DNA from: Collimonas arenae
GTDB taxonomy: Bacteria; Pseudomonadota; Gammaproteobacteria; Burkholderiales; Burkholderiaceae_D
Direction: 5' to 3'
NCBI RefSeq assembly: GCF_000786695.1
Contig: NZ_CP009962.1
Location: 3,968,001-4,032,000 of the forward strand
DNA length: 64,000 bases
Below the pieces are notes generated by a model. It was not told the DNA's origin and did not search any database. It saw only the letters and a list, made by a program, of their open reading frames with translations. Every line of letters starts with the position of its first letter. The stretch's first letter is position 1. Shown here piece by piece: positions 48,001-56,061 of the stretch. The position numbers and the translations under genes were made by a program.

Positions 48001-49577
48001 ACCTCATCGTATTCGAAGATTGTGACTCCGCCCAAGGGATCGATTTCACAGAGGGGCAAGTTGTTCTCATCGAACTTGATCAAGAAGATGTGTCCGAGAG
48101 AATCAGTGACTTCAGTCTCGCGCAGTAGTGTGTTGTAGGCAAACCGATAGTCGTGCAATCCGTGATCGCCCCAGGCATGCAGCACGCGCCATTCACTATC
48201 ATAAGCATAGTAAAAAGACAGGCCCAGGCGGTCGGTATGGCGCACCATGTAATGGTGATCGTAGTCGAAGGTACGCGCGGCATCGAGCGCGTCAAGCGCG
48301 GCGACCAGATCTTTGTTTTGATATTTGTAACTCACCAACGGGTGGGTCAGGCCGGTAGCAGGGTCGTGCAAGCCGAGGCCATGGATCTTTCCATCATGTT
48401 CATGCACCTCGATGAAACGTCCCTGCAAGGCGTCTATACCGCTTTCGACGATCCGGGTCAAGTGCCCGCCGACGCGATCAAAGCGCCAGTAATTGCCACA
48501 CAGGTCTTCGATCCGTTCTATCTGCAGGTGCACGGCTTGATGCAACGGTGTGATGTTGGCGGCCGGTTTGTCGAAGACGTAGCGCAGGTCGTCCTTGGTC
48601 ACTACTTGTAGTAAATCGGTACCAGCATCTTGCGTCCATATCAGGCGTGCGCCATCGACAAATTCGGTCACCGCGTGTTCAGCGCCGATCGCTGCAGGCA
48701 GATGCGGAAAAACAGCCGCACCGTTGGCTTCGAAGAAAAGAACTGTGCCGTCAACATCGATTTCCAGTCGAAAGTCGGCGGGGGTCTGCCAGCCGTAGCC
48801 ACATATGCCATCGTAGCTATTGCCCGATGCATAGTCGCGACTCCATCTTAGCTGCAAACGACCCGGTATCAAAAAATCTTCATGAGAGACGGCGACGCTA
48901 CCGTCACGAATATCGACTGGTTCGGCGCGCAGCACTTTGCACTTCAAGAAACCCGACTCCATGTTCTCGAACAGCTTCTTGTACTTCTTTTTGAGTGATG
49001 CGGCGGCGCGCTTGAAAGCTTTCGTCTCACGCAGGGCCTTTAACCCTTTACCCAAGCCTTTAACCAGACCAGCCAGCGCCAGCTGGGCTGCAATTCCCTC
49101 CAATGCCTCGATAATGCTAGGCGGGCCACCGATGAAAACTGTGTCGGGTATCGCCAGATTAACTGCAGTCGGCAGGGTCATCGACATATGCGGTTCTTCC
49201 GGCTTCTTGATTCGGAACGGAGGCACCATGCCAACCACGCTGCAATCGAGTACCGGCATGCCCAGGCGAGAAAACGGGGAGCCGTCGGCCATCACCGTCT
49301 TGCTGCCCATGAAGATCTGGTCGTCAAACTGCGGCCCTTCTGGGGCGCGCATGGGCGGCGTCCACATTCCCAGAGGAATATGCACCGACAATCCTCCGGT
49401 GCCTGCCGTGGCGCGCTTGACGCCGGCCACCTGCACCGTGGCGCCGATGAAAGGGAGATAGTCGAAAGGATCTAGTACGATGGATATGTGCGCGGTTGGC
49501 AACGGGCCGGGCGGCACCGAATACATGTGGATGTCAATACCGATCTGCGGATCGAAGTGTTTGGCTGCGTTGGTCAT
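45015..49577 (-). CDS. PAAR-like/Rhs T6SS effector with GIY-YIG-like C-terminal toxin
   Basis: The 1520-residue protein has four parts. Residues 1-125 form a prePAAR/PAAR-like tip (AAKHFDPQIGIDIHMYSVPP, then IFMGSKTVMADGSPFSRLGMP). A weakly hydrophobic segment follows (about 150-180). Residues of about 230-1170 are the Rhs cage with many YD repeats. After a Gly-rich insertion (about 1173-1296) comes the Rhs core end, GQDPIGLHGGENLYSY and the cleavage-site motif WIDPWGL (1394-1400). The last 120 residues are a toxin domain with TYIF (Y1404), YIG (1413-1415), R1421/R1427, E1458 or E1463 and N1466, an arrangement like GIY-YIG nucleases. The DNA coding for this tip is AT-rich, unlike the rest. 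It belongs to the vgrG-TPR-rhs-LRR operon. Confidence 0.85.
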   Translation of the reverse strand: MTNAAKHFDPQIGIDIHMYSVPPGPLPTAHISIVLDPFDYLPFIGATVQVAGVKRATAGTGGLSVHIPLGMWTPPMRAPEGPQFDDQIFMGSKTVMADGSPFSRLGMPVLDCSVVGMVPPFRIKKPEEPHMSMTLPTAVNLAIPDTVFIGGPPSIIEALEGIAAQLALAGLVKGLGKGLKALRETKAFKRAAASLKKKYKKLFENMESGFLKCKVLRAEPVDIRDGSVAVSHEDFLIPGRLQLRWSRDYASGNSYDGICGYGWQTPADFRLEIDVDGTVLFFEANGAAVFPHLPAAIGAEHAVTEFVDGARLIWTQDAGTDLLQVVTKDDLRYVFDKPAANITPLHQAVHLQIERIEDLCGNYWRFDRVGGHLTRIVESGIDALQGRFIEVHEHDGKIHGLGLHDPATGLTHPLVSYKYQNKDLVAALDALDAARTFDYDHHYMVRHTDRLGLSFYYAYDSEWRVLHAWGDHGLHDYRFAYNTLLRETEVTDSLGHIFLIKFDENNLPLCEIDPLGGVTIFEYDEVGRTTAVVDPVGARTEFEYDERGNLLKLLQPDDSAIVMAFDDANRITEVVNPLGQHWRYSWDEHGLLLEQSTPMGACSNFTYDVHGQLVTHVNPRGAVTALAFDRYGNLLHLTDALGHRSYFESDALGCLMRHTDPAGDIIEYRYDAKGRLLQTRQVDGTSVHCDYDAEDQLVSYTDQNGARTKLEYMGTGQLSGRVQADGHIMQYLYDTEEQLIGLINQSNESYQLRRDALGRIIEEIDYWEQSRHYCYNADGSLLSTTDPLGRVITYATDRLGRVIKKTLPDSDHPAQQIHETFSYDRNGALVEMRNPYRHILRKFDADGRLSEEVQDGFQIKYLYDEAGNWLSRQTCTGNKVVATYDLRDQVATIAVNDEPPILIERDALGRAIKEHLSSSIQRQLRYDANDQLTAQTVLRDQVPLFATSYGYDRAGNRTRSSDSEHGSDLYHYDPLGNLLRHTDPVRTVTDFFNDPAGDRLRTQIRRLEIKQAAGGESQAEVLWTREGSHEGTHYVFDRAGNLVRRGGGPTSSTDSPVSTAVTDPAMQLRWDANQRLIESIKAGQVTRYGYDPLGRRVFKRNPTHTTWFFWDDDALLGEVRHCNDVQSADIWSAGNVADLMAARKRLSALKTLHNRVREFVYYPGTFVPLALIDRQTKLSKPPVRAPITSVPVTTPLPHVLSDLTGTAVGGIGGLGGMGGLGSVRLGQQGEVAFMAVEGNRQANLAGLGVGMQLGGNTGRASTAFTQTAVEPTTAAGTPLEITVSNAESTEDQTSYGVFHYHNDPNGCPIRLTDSSGQVVWSASYTTWGGRQSQQTLAVDNPICFQGQYKDDETELHYNRYRYYDPNIGQFVGQDPIGLHGGENLYSYGPNPLSWIDPWGLTGTYIFTDGTTSYIGKGPIDRMKSSMRARIGGVANATKSAHIDFRSYGGSSKLGFMVEYKMMEKYNARLSPNFANSPSMNSPGRKKYMAADLKTKRKVDRLANKLDREYKNSTQAKPGRC

Positions 49578-49590
49578 GGGCGCTTCCCTC

Positions 49591-51240
49591 TCAGGCCGTC
49601 GCGGCGGCGTTCAACGGTTCTGTAATGTTTGCGCTTGTATTCACTGCGGTCTCACCATCAATCACACCGGACGAATCAGGCAGTTTGGTAAATTGCGGCG
49701 GCTCGCTCCATTCCGGAACATCCTTGTCCAACGGATGCTTGACCTCAGGCAGCCCGTTCCAGAGCGGATTGAGCAGCTCGCGCGCCAGCGCCACCACTTT
49801 GCGGAAAAATTCGTCACCGCCAGCAATCAGGTGTTCGCGCTCCTGCCTCTGGCGCTGAAAGCTGCTTTCGAAGCTCGCATGCATGGCGTTTTCGATTTTT
49901 TCCAGGTCGCTGGCTTGTGGCCGTTCGCCAAGTTTGGCGGCTTGCTGTTCTGCTTGCAGATGCGCGGCGGCGACAGCCGCTTGATAGTCTGCTGCGCTGC
50001 GCTCCAGTTTTGCGGTGCGCGCAGGATCTTGCACACGCAATAAACCCTGGAGAACCAGCGGCATGGTAGTCAGCGGACGTTCGGCTGGACTGATGACCTT
50101 GGCGGCGCGCAGCGCCAGCGCGCCGTGTTCGCGCGCCTGTTGCTGCTGGCCGTTTTGCGCATAGCAGTAGCCAGCCATGCGAAAGCCTTCAATTTCAAAC
50201 ATGGGATTCGGTACGCGCTGCGCTTGCTCCGCCGCACTACGATAGGCTTGAGCCGCACGCTCAGGTTCTTTGGCTACCAGCCATACACCGGCTTCGCCGA
50301 ACCAGGTTTGCATGATCAGGTCGGCGCCCATCGGATGCTTGCTTTGCTCGGCCTGGGTTGCACATGCGCGCGCATCACGATAGCGCTTGATGGCGTCGGC
50401 AAAGTTTTTTTCCTTGAGAAAAGCACCGGCGACAGCCATGTGCAACACCACTTGCTGGTCCGGCCACTGCTCGCGCTGGGCGATCTGCATGGCTTTTTCG
50501 GCGCGTGCGGAGGTTTGCGTGGCGCTGCCTTTTTCTACCAGCGTGATGACGTCGGTCAGGAGCTGGCGGTAAGCCACGGTCGGTCCGGTGCCGCCCGATT
50601 GCGCTACTGTTTCGCGGGCGATATCGAACATATCAATGGGTGCCTCGACCACGCGCACGCGGTCGCCATGACGCTGTGCCAAAGCTTGCCAACGCTGGTC
50701 GGACATGGTGTCAACCAGAGTCAGGCGAACGCTGGCGTCGTCCGACGCCAGTGCGGAACTACGCAACGCAGCATCCAGCCATGCCTCCCAAGCCGACTGG
50801 CTGCTGACAGGATGCGGCGCCAGCACCGCTGCCACGTAACGCAAATGCGCCAGCTGAGCCTTATGATATTGCGCGAACGAAGCCAGCATGGCCATCGTGC
50901 CCGAAGCTGAATCGTGCTGTACGACCTGCGCCACCGACCAGTCGGCCGTCACGCCTTGCTCGCGCAGACTGTCCTTGCTGTCGATATAATTTTCGGCCAG
51001 AGACTGGCGCAACGCGCGGCTGTAGCCAAAGCCAGTGTCGAATGCCACATCAAAGCGCAGGAACAAATCCGGCGTGGTCCAGTCTCCGGGATGCTGCTGC
51101 ATCTCGAAGAAGGCTTGCAGCATGCGGTCGGCGTTGGCCGGGATGCGCCACACCAGGATCCGTACGCGTGGATCCTGTGTGTTTTCCAGCCATAGATCGC
51201 GCAGGGTGTCGACTCTTTTTTCAACGGGATTCTTAGCCAT
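49591..51240 (-). CDS. Large TPR-like protein between vgrG and rhs, possible effector adaptor
   Basis: I do not recognise a named family. The 549-residue cytoplasmic protein has no signal peptide. Its first 230 residues are unassigned (start MAKNPVEKRVDTLRDLWLEN, with LVWRIPANADRMLQAFFEM). Residues of about 235-400 look like TPR or other helical repeats (ARAEKAMQIAQREQWPDQQ, FLKEKNFADAIKRYRDARAC, RAAQAYRSAAEQAQRV, QQQAREHGALALRAAK). A helical stretch with many Gln/Glu follows, then a disordered Pro/Thr/Asn tail. It starts 23 bases after vgrG and ends 13 bases before rhs. Genes in this place usually code for adaptors or chaperones that load the effector on VgrG (Tap/DUF4123, Eag/DUF1795, DUF2169); none of those is present, so this protein may fill that role. 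Confidence 0.7.
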   Translation of the reverse strand: MAKNPVEKRVDTLRDLWLENTQDPRVRILVWRIPANADRMLQAFFEMQQHPGDWTTPDLFLRFDVAFDTGFGYSRALRQSLAENYIDSKDSLREQGVTADWSVAQVVQHDSASGTMAMLASFAQYHKAQLAHLRYVAAVLAPHPVSSQSAWEAWLDAALRSSALASDDASVRLTLVDTMSDQRWQALAQRHGDRVRVVEAPIDMFDIARETVAQSGGTGPTVAYRQLLTDVITLVEKGSATQTSARAEKAMQIAQREQWPDQQVVLHMAVAGAFLKEKNFADAIKRYRDARACATQAEQSKHPMGADLIMQTWFGEAGVWLVAKEPERAAQAYRSAAEQAQRVPNPMFEIEGFRMAGYCYAQNGQQQQAREHGALALRAAKVISPAERPLTTMPLVLQGLLRVQDPARTAKLERSAADYQAAVAAAHLQAEQQAAKLGERPQASDLEKIENAMHASFESSFQRQRQEREHLIAGGDEFFRKVVALARELLNPLWNGLPEVKHPLDKDVPEWSEPPQFTKLPDSSGVIDGETAVNTSANITEPLNAAATA

Positions 51241-51263
51241 GCTGGCGCCCTCTCGGTGATGCT

Positions 51264-53507
51264 TCAGCTATTCAGATTTATCTTGCTGCCATTGATCGCG
51301 ACTCCGCCGCCATTGATCTTGATGACCGATCCACCGGCGGTGATAGTGATTTCGCCGGCGTCGATGCTGATGACGGCGCTACCGACGCCCAATTCGATCT
51401 TGCTGGCAGAAGTCATGGTCTGGTTGGCGCCGGAATAAACAGAATGCGTACCAGACACCTCGTGCTGCATGTCGCCGGTTACCGATAGCAGACGGTGGCC
51501 GGTATTGTTGTCTTCTACCGGACCGGTTACGGTACGCTTGTCGGTGCCGGTTACGCTCACCTCGCGGCCGGCATACATGGTGTCGGTGACGGCGCCGGTC
51601 ACGGTGTGTGTGAGCGTGCCGGTAATATCGCGTTTCCAGTTGCCATTGGTATTGCCGCTGTAATTGCCAAGCAAGGTGCTGCCGTAATCGCCGGTGATGT
51701 TTTCGTTATAGCCCGCCGCGGTAATCGTCCGCTTCTGGCCGGCATGATAGGTTTGCGTCACGGCTCCAGTCACCGTTGCGGTATCGGTGCCGGTGACGGT
51801 GCGGGTATCGGTACCGGTCACCGTCGCTCCGCGATTACCCCCTACCGAGATATCCTGGTTGGCGCCGACGTCCAGGCTGTGGTTGACAGTGACCTTGGTC
51901 GCCTTGTTGTTCTTGACGGTACTGTTGTGGTCGTTTAGCACCGTTACCGCCATATCGCGCTGAGCGTGCATGTTTAGCAGTTCGCCGCCGGCCGAGTCGT
52001 GCATGGTGACTTCGTTGAAACCGCCGCCGCGCACTGTTTTCGAACGCATGCCGCTGACCTCCTGGCCAAACGGCGGCATGTTGTCGGCGTTGTAGACGCG
52101 GCCGGTAATGATAGGCCGGTCCGGATTGCCGTCGAGGAAATCGACCACCACTTCCTGGCCGATACGCGGCGCCGACACGCCACCCATGCCGCTGCCCGCC
52201 CACGGGCTGGCGACCCGCACCCAGCAAGAACTCTGGTCATTGAACTGCCCTTGCCGATCCCAATGGAACTGCAGTTTCACGCGGCCGTATTTATCGGCCC
52301 AAATCTCTTCGCCTTTTGGCCCCACCACGGTCGCCGTCTGCGGTCCCGGCATGCGCGGTCTGGCTGTGTCGCGCAAGGGCCTGAATGGAATCTTGCGGCG
52401 CAAGGCGGTGACGCCGGCGCGGTAGACGCAATCCTGGACGTCGCTAAAATCGTTGGAAAAATTATTTCGTGCATCGTGCGTGACCTGCAAGGCGATGAAG
52501 CGATGCTCGGCGATGTCGCTGCTCTCGTGCTCGAAATGGCCTTGCAGATCGAAGTAACGGCCGGCGACCAGTTCGCGATTGGTGCCTGCACCTTCGAACA
52601 GCTTGGTCTGCCAGCCGGCTTCTTCGGCGCGCACCGCGGTCAATTGCTCGCCGATGGCGCTGTTGCCGTATCTGGCGGAGCCGTCATAGGCATAGCGCTC
52701 AAACTGCGGCAAACTACCGCGAGGCGCATCGGTCTTTTGCTCCGCCGCCAGCGGGTTGCGCGGCTGCTTGAAATCGAAACTCTTGAGGCTGTGCACCGTA
52801 GTGCCGATCCTGCGGCGCGGCTGCCAGTCATCGAGGACGTCGCTGGCCTTCAATTCCTGGTTCGGCTGGAAACGTACCGTGGCATTTTCTTCCAGCGGCA
52901 GGCACTGGGTGGAATCGTCAGCCAGCACCAGCTTGTGGCCGCTCTCGCTATGCTCGAAGCTATAGTAAATGCCGGCGTCTTCAAGCAGGCGCGAGACGAA
53001 GCTAAAATCGGATTCGTTGTATTGCACGCAATAAGACAGCTTCGGGTAACGGCTGGCGATCAGATCGAAGCGATAGTCGGCTAGCTGGTTGTACTTCTGG
53101 AACACTCTCTGCGCGATGTCTAGCACCGACAGATCCTGGAACACGCGGCAATTGCTGGCGTAATCAAGAAAGGAAAACCAAGGCGCCAACTGCGCCTGGT
53201 AAACAGCCATGCCGCCATCGCTACCGGTGCGCGCGAACTCTTTCACAAAGCCATGGAAATGTCTTTCGCCGGAGCGTGTTTGCATGGTCAGCAACACTGG
53301 CTGGCCGACCAGTTGCTTGAGTTCCAGCTGGTCGTAGGGAGACAACAATTCCAGCGTCAGGTCGAAAGGTTTGGATAACGCTTCGCTGCCATGTAGCCGG
53401 TGCACCAGCAGCAGGTCGGCGTCCAGTGGCGTCTTGATCCGGACCAGGCGCCGGTCTTGATTGAAACGGCCCACCCGGGCCAGCAATGCAGAGGCGTTTG
53501 GATACAT
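51264..53507 (-). CDS. vgrG: T6SS spike protein VgrG
   Basis: VgrG trimers form the spike at the tip of the Hcp tube. The 747-residue protein has the gp27-like part (residues 1-370: LDADLLLVHRLHGSEALS, ESDFSFVSRLLEDAGIYYSFEH), the gp5-like OB fold (KVQFHWDRQG-like KLQFHWDRQGQFNDQSSCWVRV, with ASPWAGSGMGG and IGQEVVVDFLDGNPDRPIITGRVYN as typical segments) and a beta-helical needle built of TVTG-type repeats, then the DUF2345-like end VSIDAGEITITAGGS. The ATG at 53507 has GGAG 7 bases before it; the frame is open to 53684. It is the first gene of the effector operon and would carry the PAAR-like tip of the Rhs protein. Confidence 0.93.
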   Translation of the reverse strand: MYPNASALLARVGRFNQDRRLVRIKTPLDADLLLVHRLHGSEALSKPFDLTLELLSPYDQLELKQLVGQPVLLTMQTRSGERHFHGFVKEFARTGSDGGMAVYQAQLAPWFSFLDYASNCRVFQDLSVLDIAQRVFQKYNQLADYRFDLIASRYPKLSYCVQYNESDFSFVSRLLEDAGIYYSFEHSESGHKLVLADDSTQCLPLEENATVRFQPNQELKASDVLDDWQPRRRIGTTVHSLKSFDFKQPRNPLAAEQKTDAPRGSLPQFERYAYDGSARYGNSAIGEQLTAVRAEEAGWQTKLFEGAGTNRELVAGRYFDLQGHFEHESSDIAEHRFIALQVTHDARNNFSNDFSDVQDCVYRAGVTALRRKIPFRPLRDTARPRMPGPQTATVVGPKGEEIWADKYGRVKLQFHWDRQGQFNDQSSCWVRVASPWAGSGMGGVSAPRIGQEVVVDFLDGNPDRPIITGRVYNADNMPPFGQEVSGMRSKTVRGGGFNEVTMHDSAGGELLNMHAQRDMAVTVLNDHNSTVKNNKATKVTVNHSLDVGANQDISVGGNRGATVTGTDTRTVTGTDTATVTGAVTQTYHAGQKRTITAAGYNENITGDYGSTLLGNYSGNTNGNWKRDITGTLTHTVTGAVTDTMYAGREVSVTGTDKRTVTGPVEDNNTGHRLLSVTGDMQHEVSGTHSVYSGANQTMTSASKIELGVGSAVISIDAGEITITAGGSVIKINGGGVAINGSKINLNS

Positions 53508-53724
53508 GGACATTCTCCGTTTCGCAAGGGGAATGGCTCCGCCCGAGACAGCGATTCGAGCCATGGTCCCAAATGAGTTTGGCGCGAACCTCCGGCGCCT
53601 GGACACTTCATTGAACGACTGAGCGGCAATTATTGCCGGAATGAAATTATATCGATATTTTGGGGAGATGCGACATTTCGCCACAATAAATTACATTGCA
53701 GCAATAAGGAGAAAGCAAAGCGAA

Positions 53725-53764
53725 GAAAAATGAAGCGGCTGCCAGTAGTCGAAGACTGGCAGCC
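53725..53764 (-). terminator. Terminator of the periplasmic TPR gene
   Basis: On the minus strand GGCTGCCAGT (53764-53755) pairs exactly with ACTGGCAGCC (53746-53737) around an 8-base loop, and a T-rich ATTTTTC follows. It ends the paralogue gene before vgrG. The rest of the gap 53508-53819 shows only AT-rich spacer, presumably with the vgrG promoter. Confidence 0.65.
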
Positions 53765-53819
53765 AGATGATGCATGCACAATATGTTAGATGACGATGTC
53801 CGACATCGCCATGCTGGTA

Positions 53820-54395
53820 TTACTGCAACGCGCCAAATGGCTTTGCGTCGCCACCAGCCTCGGCGGGAGCCGGAGTTGCGGCCTTGGCAGCGCGTACCGC
53901 CTTTCTCCTTATTGGATGAGAAACTTTGGGTTTTGCTTCAGCGACCGCAGCCGGGTCGACCACGGTTTCACCCAGGCTTTCACGCAGCAGTTTTGTCTGG
54001 CTTTGTGCATCTGTCATCACGGTGCCATTCAGATCGCTCTGCGCGCTCAGGTCGTTCAACGCCTTGATCGACAACCGGAGACTGCTCAACGCGACAATAC
54101 CCCGCGCATATTTGTCAGCCGGATCGCGCTGCAGCACCTCGGAGGCATAAGCCAGCGCATCGCCATAGCTGCCGGCGTCGTATTTGATCTGGGTCATACG
54201 CAGCCAGGGCGTTTTTTCGGTTGGACGGGCTTGCGCCACGTCCTTGAGTACTTTGATTTCCTGGTCGGCCACAGCGTTCTTTTGTGTCGTATCGGCAACA
54301 ACTGGGGCAGCAGCAGGCGCGGCTGACGCCACCAGCGGCAGCGTCAGGCAGGTCATCGCAACACTGCAAATCAATCTGGTTTTCCAACGATTCAT
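53820..54395 (-). CDS. Periplasmic TPR-like protein, paralogue of the T6SS lipoprotein
   Basis: From the ATG at 54395 the 191-residue protein has a signal peptide ending in VASA-AP (about residue 24), without a lipobox cysteine, then TPR-like helices and a basic Ala/Pro/Lys tail ending KPFGALQ. It is clearly related to the lipoprotein at 33768-34352: both share KALNDL and ASxSDLNGTV-like segments (SIKALNDLSAQSDLNGTV here, STKALNDLRTQNDLNGNV there) and LRESLGETV. So the cluster holds one outer-membrane-anchored and one soluble version. It is divergent from tssA. The frame extends upstream to 54527 but the chosen start gives the signal peptide. Confidence 0.75.
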   Translation of the reverse strand: MNRWKTRLICSVAMTCLTLPLVASAAPAAAPVVADTTQKNAVADQEIKVLKDVAQARPTEKTPWLRMTQIKYDAGSYGDALAYASEVLQRDPADKYARGIVALSSLRLSIKALNDLSAQSDLNGTVMTDAQSQTKLLRESLGETVVDPAAVAEAKPKVSHPIRRKAVRAAKAATPAPAEAGGDAKPFGALQ

Positions 54396-54706
54396 AGCTT
54401 TACTCACTTTCCTAAAAATATTAAAACCGGGGCAACATGACACAATTGTTTCAAATACAACAATCATGAATTGATTATCAAATCTGGCGGCTACTAACTG
54501 CTTGCTCGGCATGACCAGGTATTTCATCCGCCAATAAAAACCTGGTTACGGGCTCAGGTACCCTCGGATACCAACAGACAATCACTCATCGTGTACGTAG
54601 AACACATGTTACTACGGAAACATATCCTTTTACTTTTTGACACCCTGCGCCGAGTCCAATCTACCGAAAAACCACAGTGACCGACATCGGGTAGTTATCT
54701 ATCATT

Positions 54707-54743
54707 TTGTAACCAGGGTAAGCACTGGGGTATGATTACCCCA
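54707..54743 (+). promoter_or_regulatory. Candidate tssA promoter overlapped by a dyad operator
   Basis: TTGTAA (54707-54712), an 18-base spacer and TATGAT (54731-54736) form a promoter-like pair. A perfect dyad TGGGGTA-TGAT-TACCCCA (54726-54743) covers the -10 box. In the rest of the 54396-54907 gap, a near-palindrome CGTAGAACA-CA-TGTTACTACG lies at 54596-54616; I see no gene. Confidence 0.5.
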
Positions 54744-54907
54744 AGGAAATTCCTGCATTTCTCTTATGTTTCATGTAAGGTATTGGCAAGATTTTATTTA
54801 CTGTTGCGATATGTTCCATATCGGCGGCGACAGTGGCGTTCTTAGGGAACGCCCCGCATTGCGGCCGCCATTTTTAGCTTGAAATATTTTTTGTGGGTTT
54901 GTCTTTT

Positions 54908-56002
54908 ATGTTTTCTATCGATCAACTACTCAATCCAATCAGCGAGTCATCGCCTTGCGGTGGCGACCTGTCTTTTTCCAGCGACTTCGATGCCATTGCG
55001 CATGCGCGCCGCTTCGATGATCCTTCGCTGGATCAGGGTGAATGGATCACCGACCTGAAAGAAGCCGACTGGGGTTTTGTCGTCGACAACTGTGCGCGCC
55101 TGATTGAAACACAAAGCAAGGATCTCCGTCTGGCCGTATGGCTGACCGAAGCCAATGTCAAAGTCCGGCGTTTCCGCGGACTGGCGGATGGCTATCTGGT
55201 GCTGGCGGGTTTGAGCGACCGTTATTGGGACATGTTGCATCCGGTGCCGGACGATGGCGACCAGGAACTGCGGATCGGCAATGTCGGCTGGCTGTTGTCG
55301 CGCTCGGTGCAATTGGTGCGTGAAATACCGCTCACCGAAGGTCGCGGCACTGCATTCTCTACCGTCGACTTCGAGTCTGCTCGCATTCGTGCTGCGAATG
55401 AAGAACGCGGTAATAGCGATGGCGGCAACAACGATGGCGTCAAGCTGGCGGATATTGAATCCGCACGGCGCAAATCGTCCCCGGCTTTCTACGAAACCCT
55501 GCTGAAGGACGCTACCTCATGCCAGCAAGCACTGCTGCAACTCGAAAAATCGATTGATTTTCGGGTCGGCCAGGACGGACCGGCTTTTTCTGCAGTCAAG
55601 GAAGCGCTTGAAAGTGTGATTTCGACGATTACCCGTTTCGCCCAGGAAGCCGGGATCAATACCCGCCCTGCGCCACAAACAACAACCAGCGCCGACAACG
55701 GACAAGCCGCACCCAAAATGCAACAGGAGGTGAAGAAGGTGGAACAGCACGAACCGCAAGCAACGTTGAATGGCCCAATACAGAATCGCACCCAAGCTTT
55801 GATGCAGCTGCGCCATGTGGCGGATTTCTTCCGCCGCACCGAACCGCATAGCCCGGTTGCTTACCTGGCGGACAAGGCCGCCAGCTGGGGTGACTTGCCC
55901 TTGCATAGCTGGCTGCAGACGGTCATCAAAGACCCTGCATCGCTAGCCCACGTCGAAGAATTGCTGGGTTTGCAGCAGAACCAGTCGCAAGACCAAAACT
56001 GA
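54908..56002 (+). CDS. tssA: T6SS assembly protein TssA
   Basis: TssA primes assembly of the baseplate and tail. The 364-residue protein has the ImpA N-terminal domain with PISESSPCGGDLSFSSDFD and RFRGLADGYLVLAGLSDRYWDMLHP-type sequence (seen as GLADGYLVLAGL and YWDMLHPVPDDGD), a linker with Gln/Pro/Thr residues (about 255-300), and a C-terminal domain with AYLADKAASWGDLPLHSWL. The ATG at 54908 gives the family start MFSIDQLLNPIS; a GTG five codons upstream is less likely. It stands on the plus strand and converges with the OmpA-like gene. Confidence 0.93.
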   Translation: MFSIDQLLNPISESSPCGGDLSFSSDFDAIAHARRFDDPSLDQGEWITDLKEADWGFVVDNCARLIETQSKDLRLAVWLTEANVKVRRFRGLADGYLVLAGLSDRYWDMLHPVPDDGDQELRIGNVGWLLSRSVQLVREIPLTEGRGTAFSTVDFESARIRAANEERGNSDGGNNDGVKLADIESARRKSSPAFYETLLKDATSCQQALLQLEKSIDFRVGQDGPAFSAVKEALESVISTITRFAQEAGINTRPAPQTTTSADNGQAAPKMQQEVKKVEQHEPQATLNGPIQNRTQALMQLRHVADFFRRTEPHSPVAYLADKAASWGDLPLHSWLQTVIKDPASLAHVEELLGLQQNQSQDQN

Positions 56003-56061
56003 TTCTCTGATTGCAGCCGCTACGCCGACTGCGATCACCACTGCCATTCCAGCTATTACAT

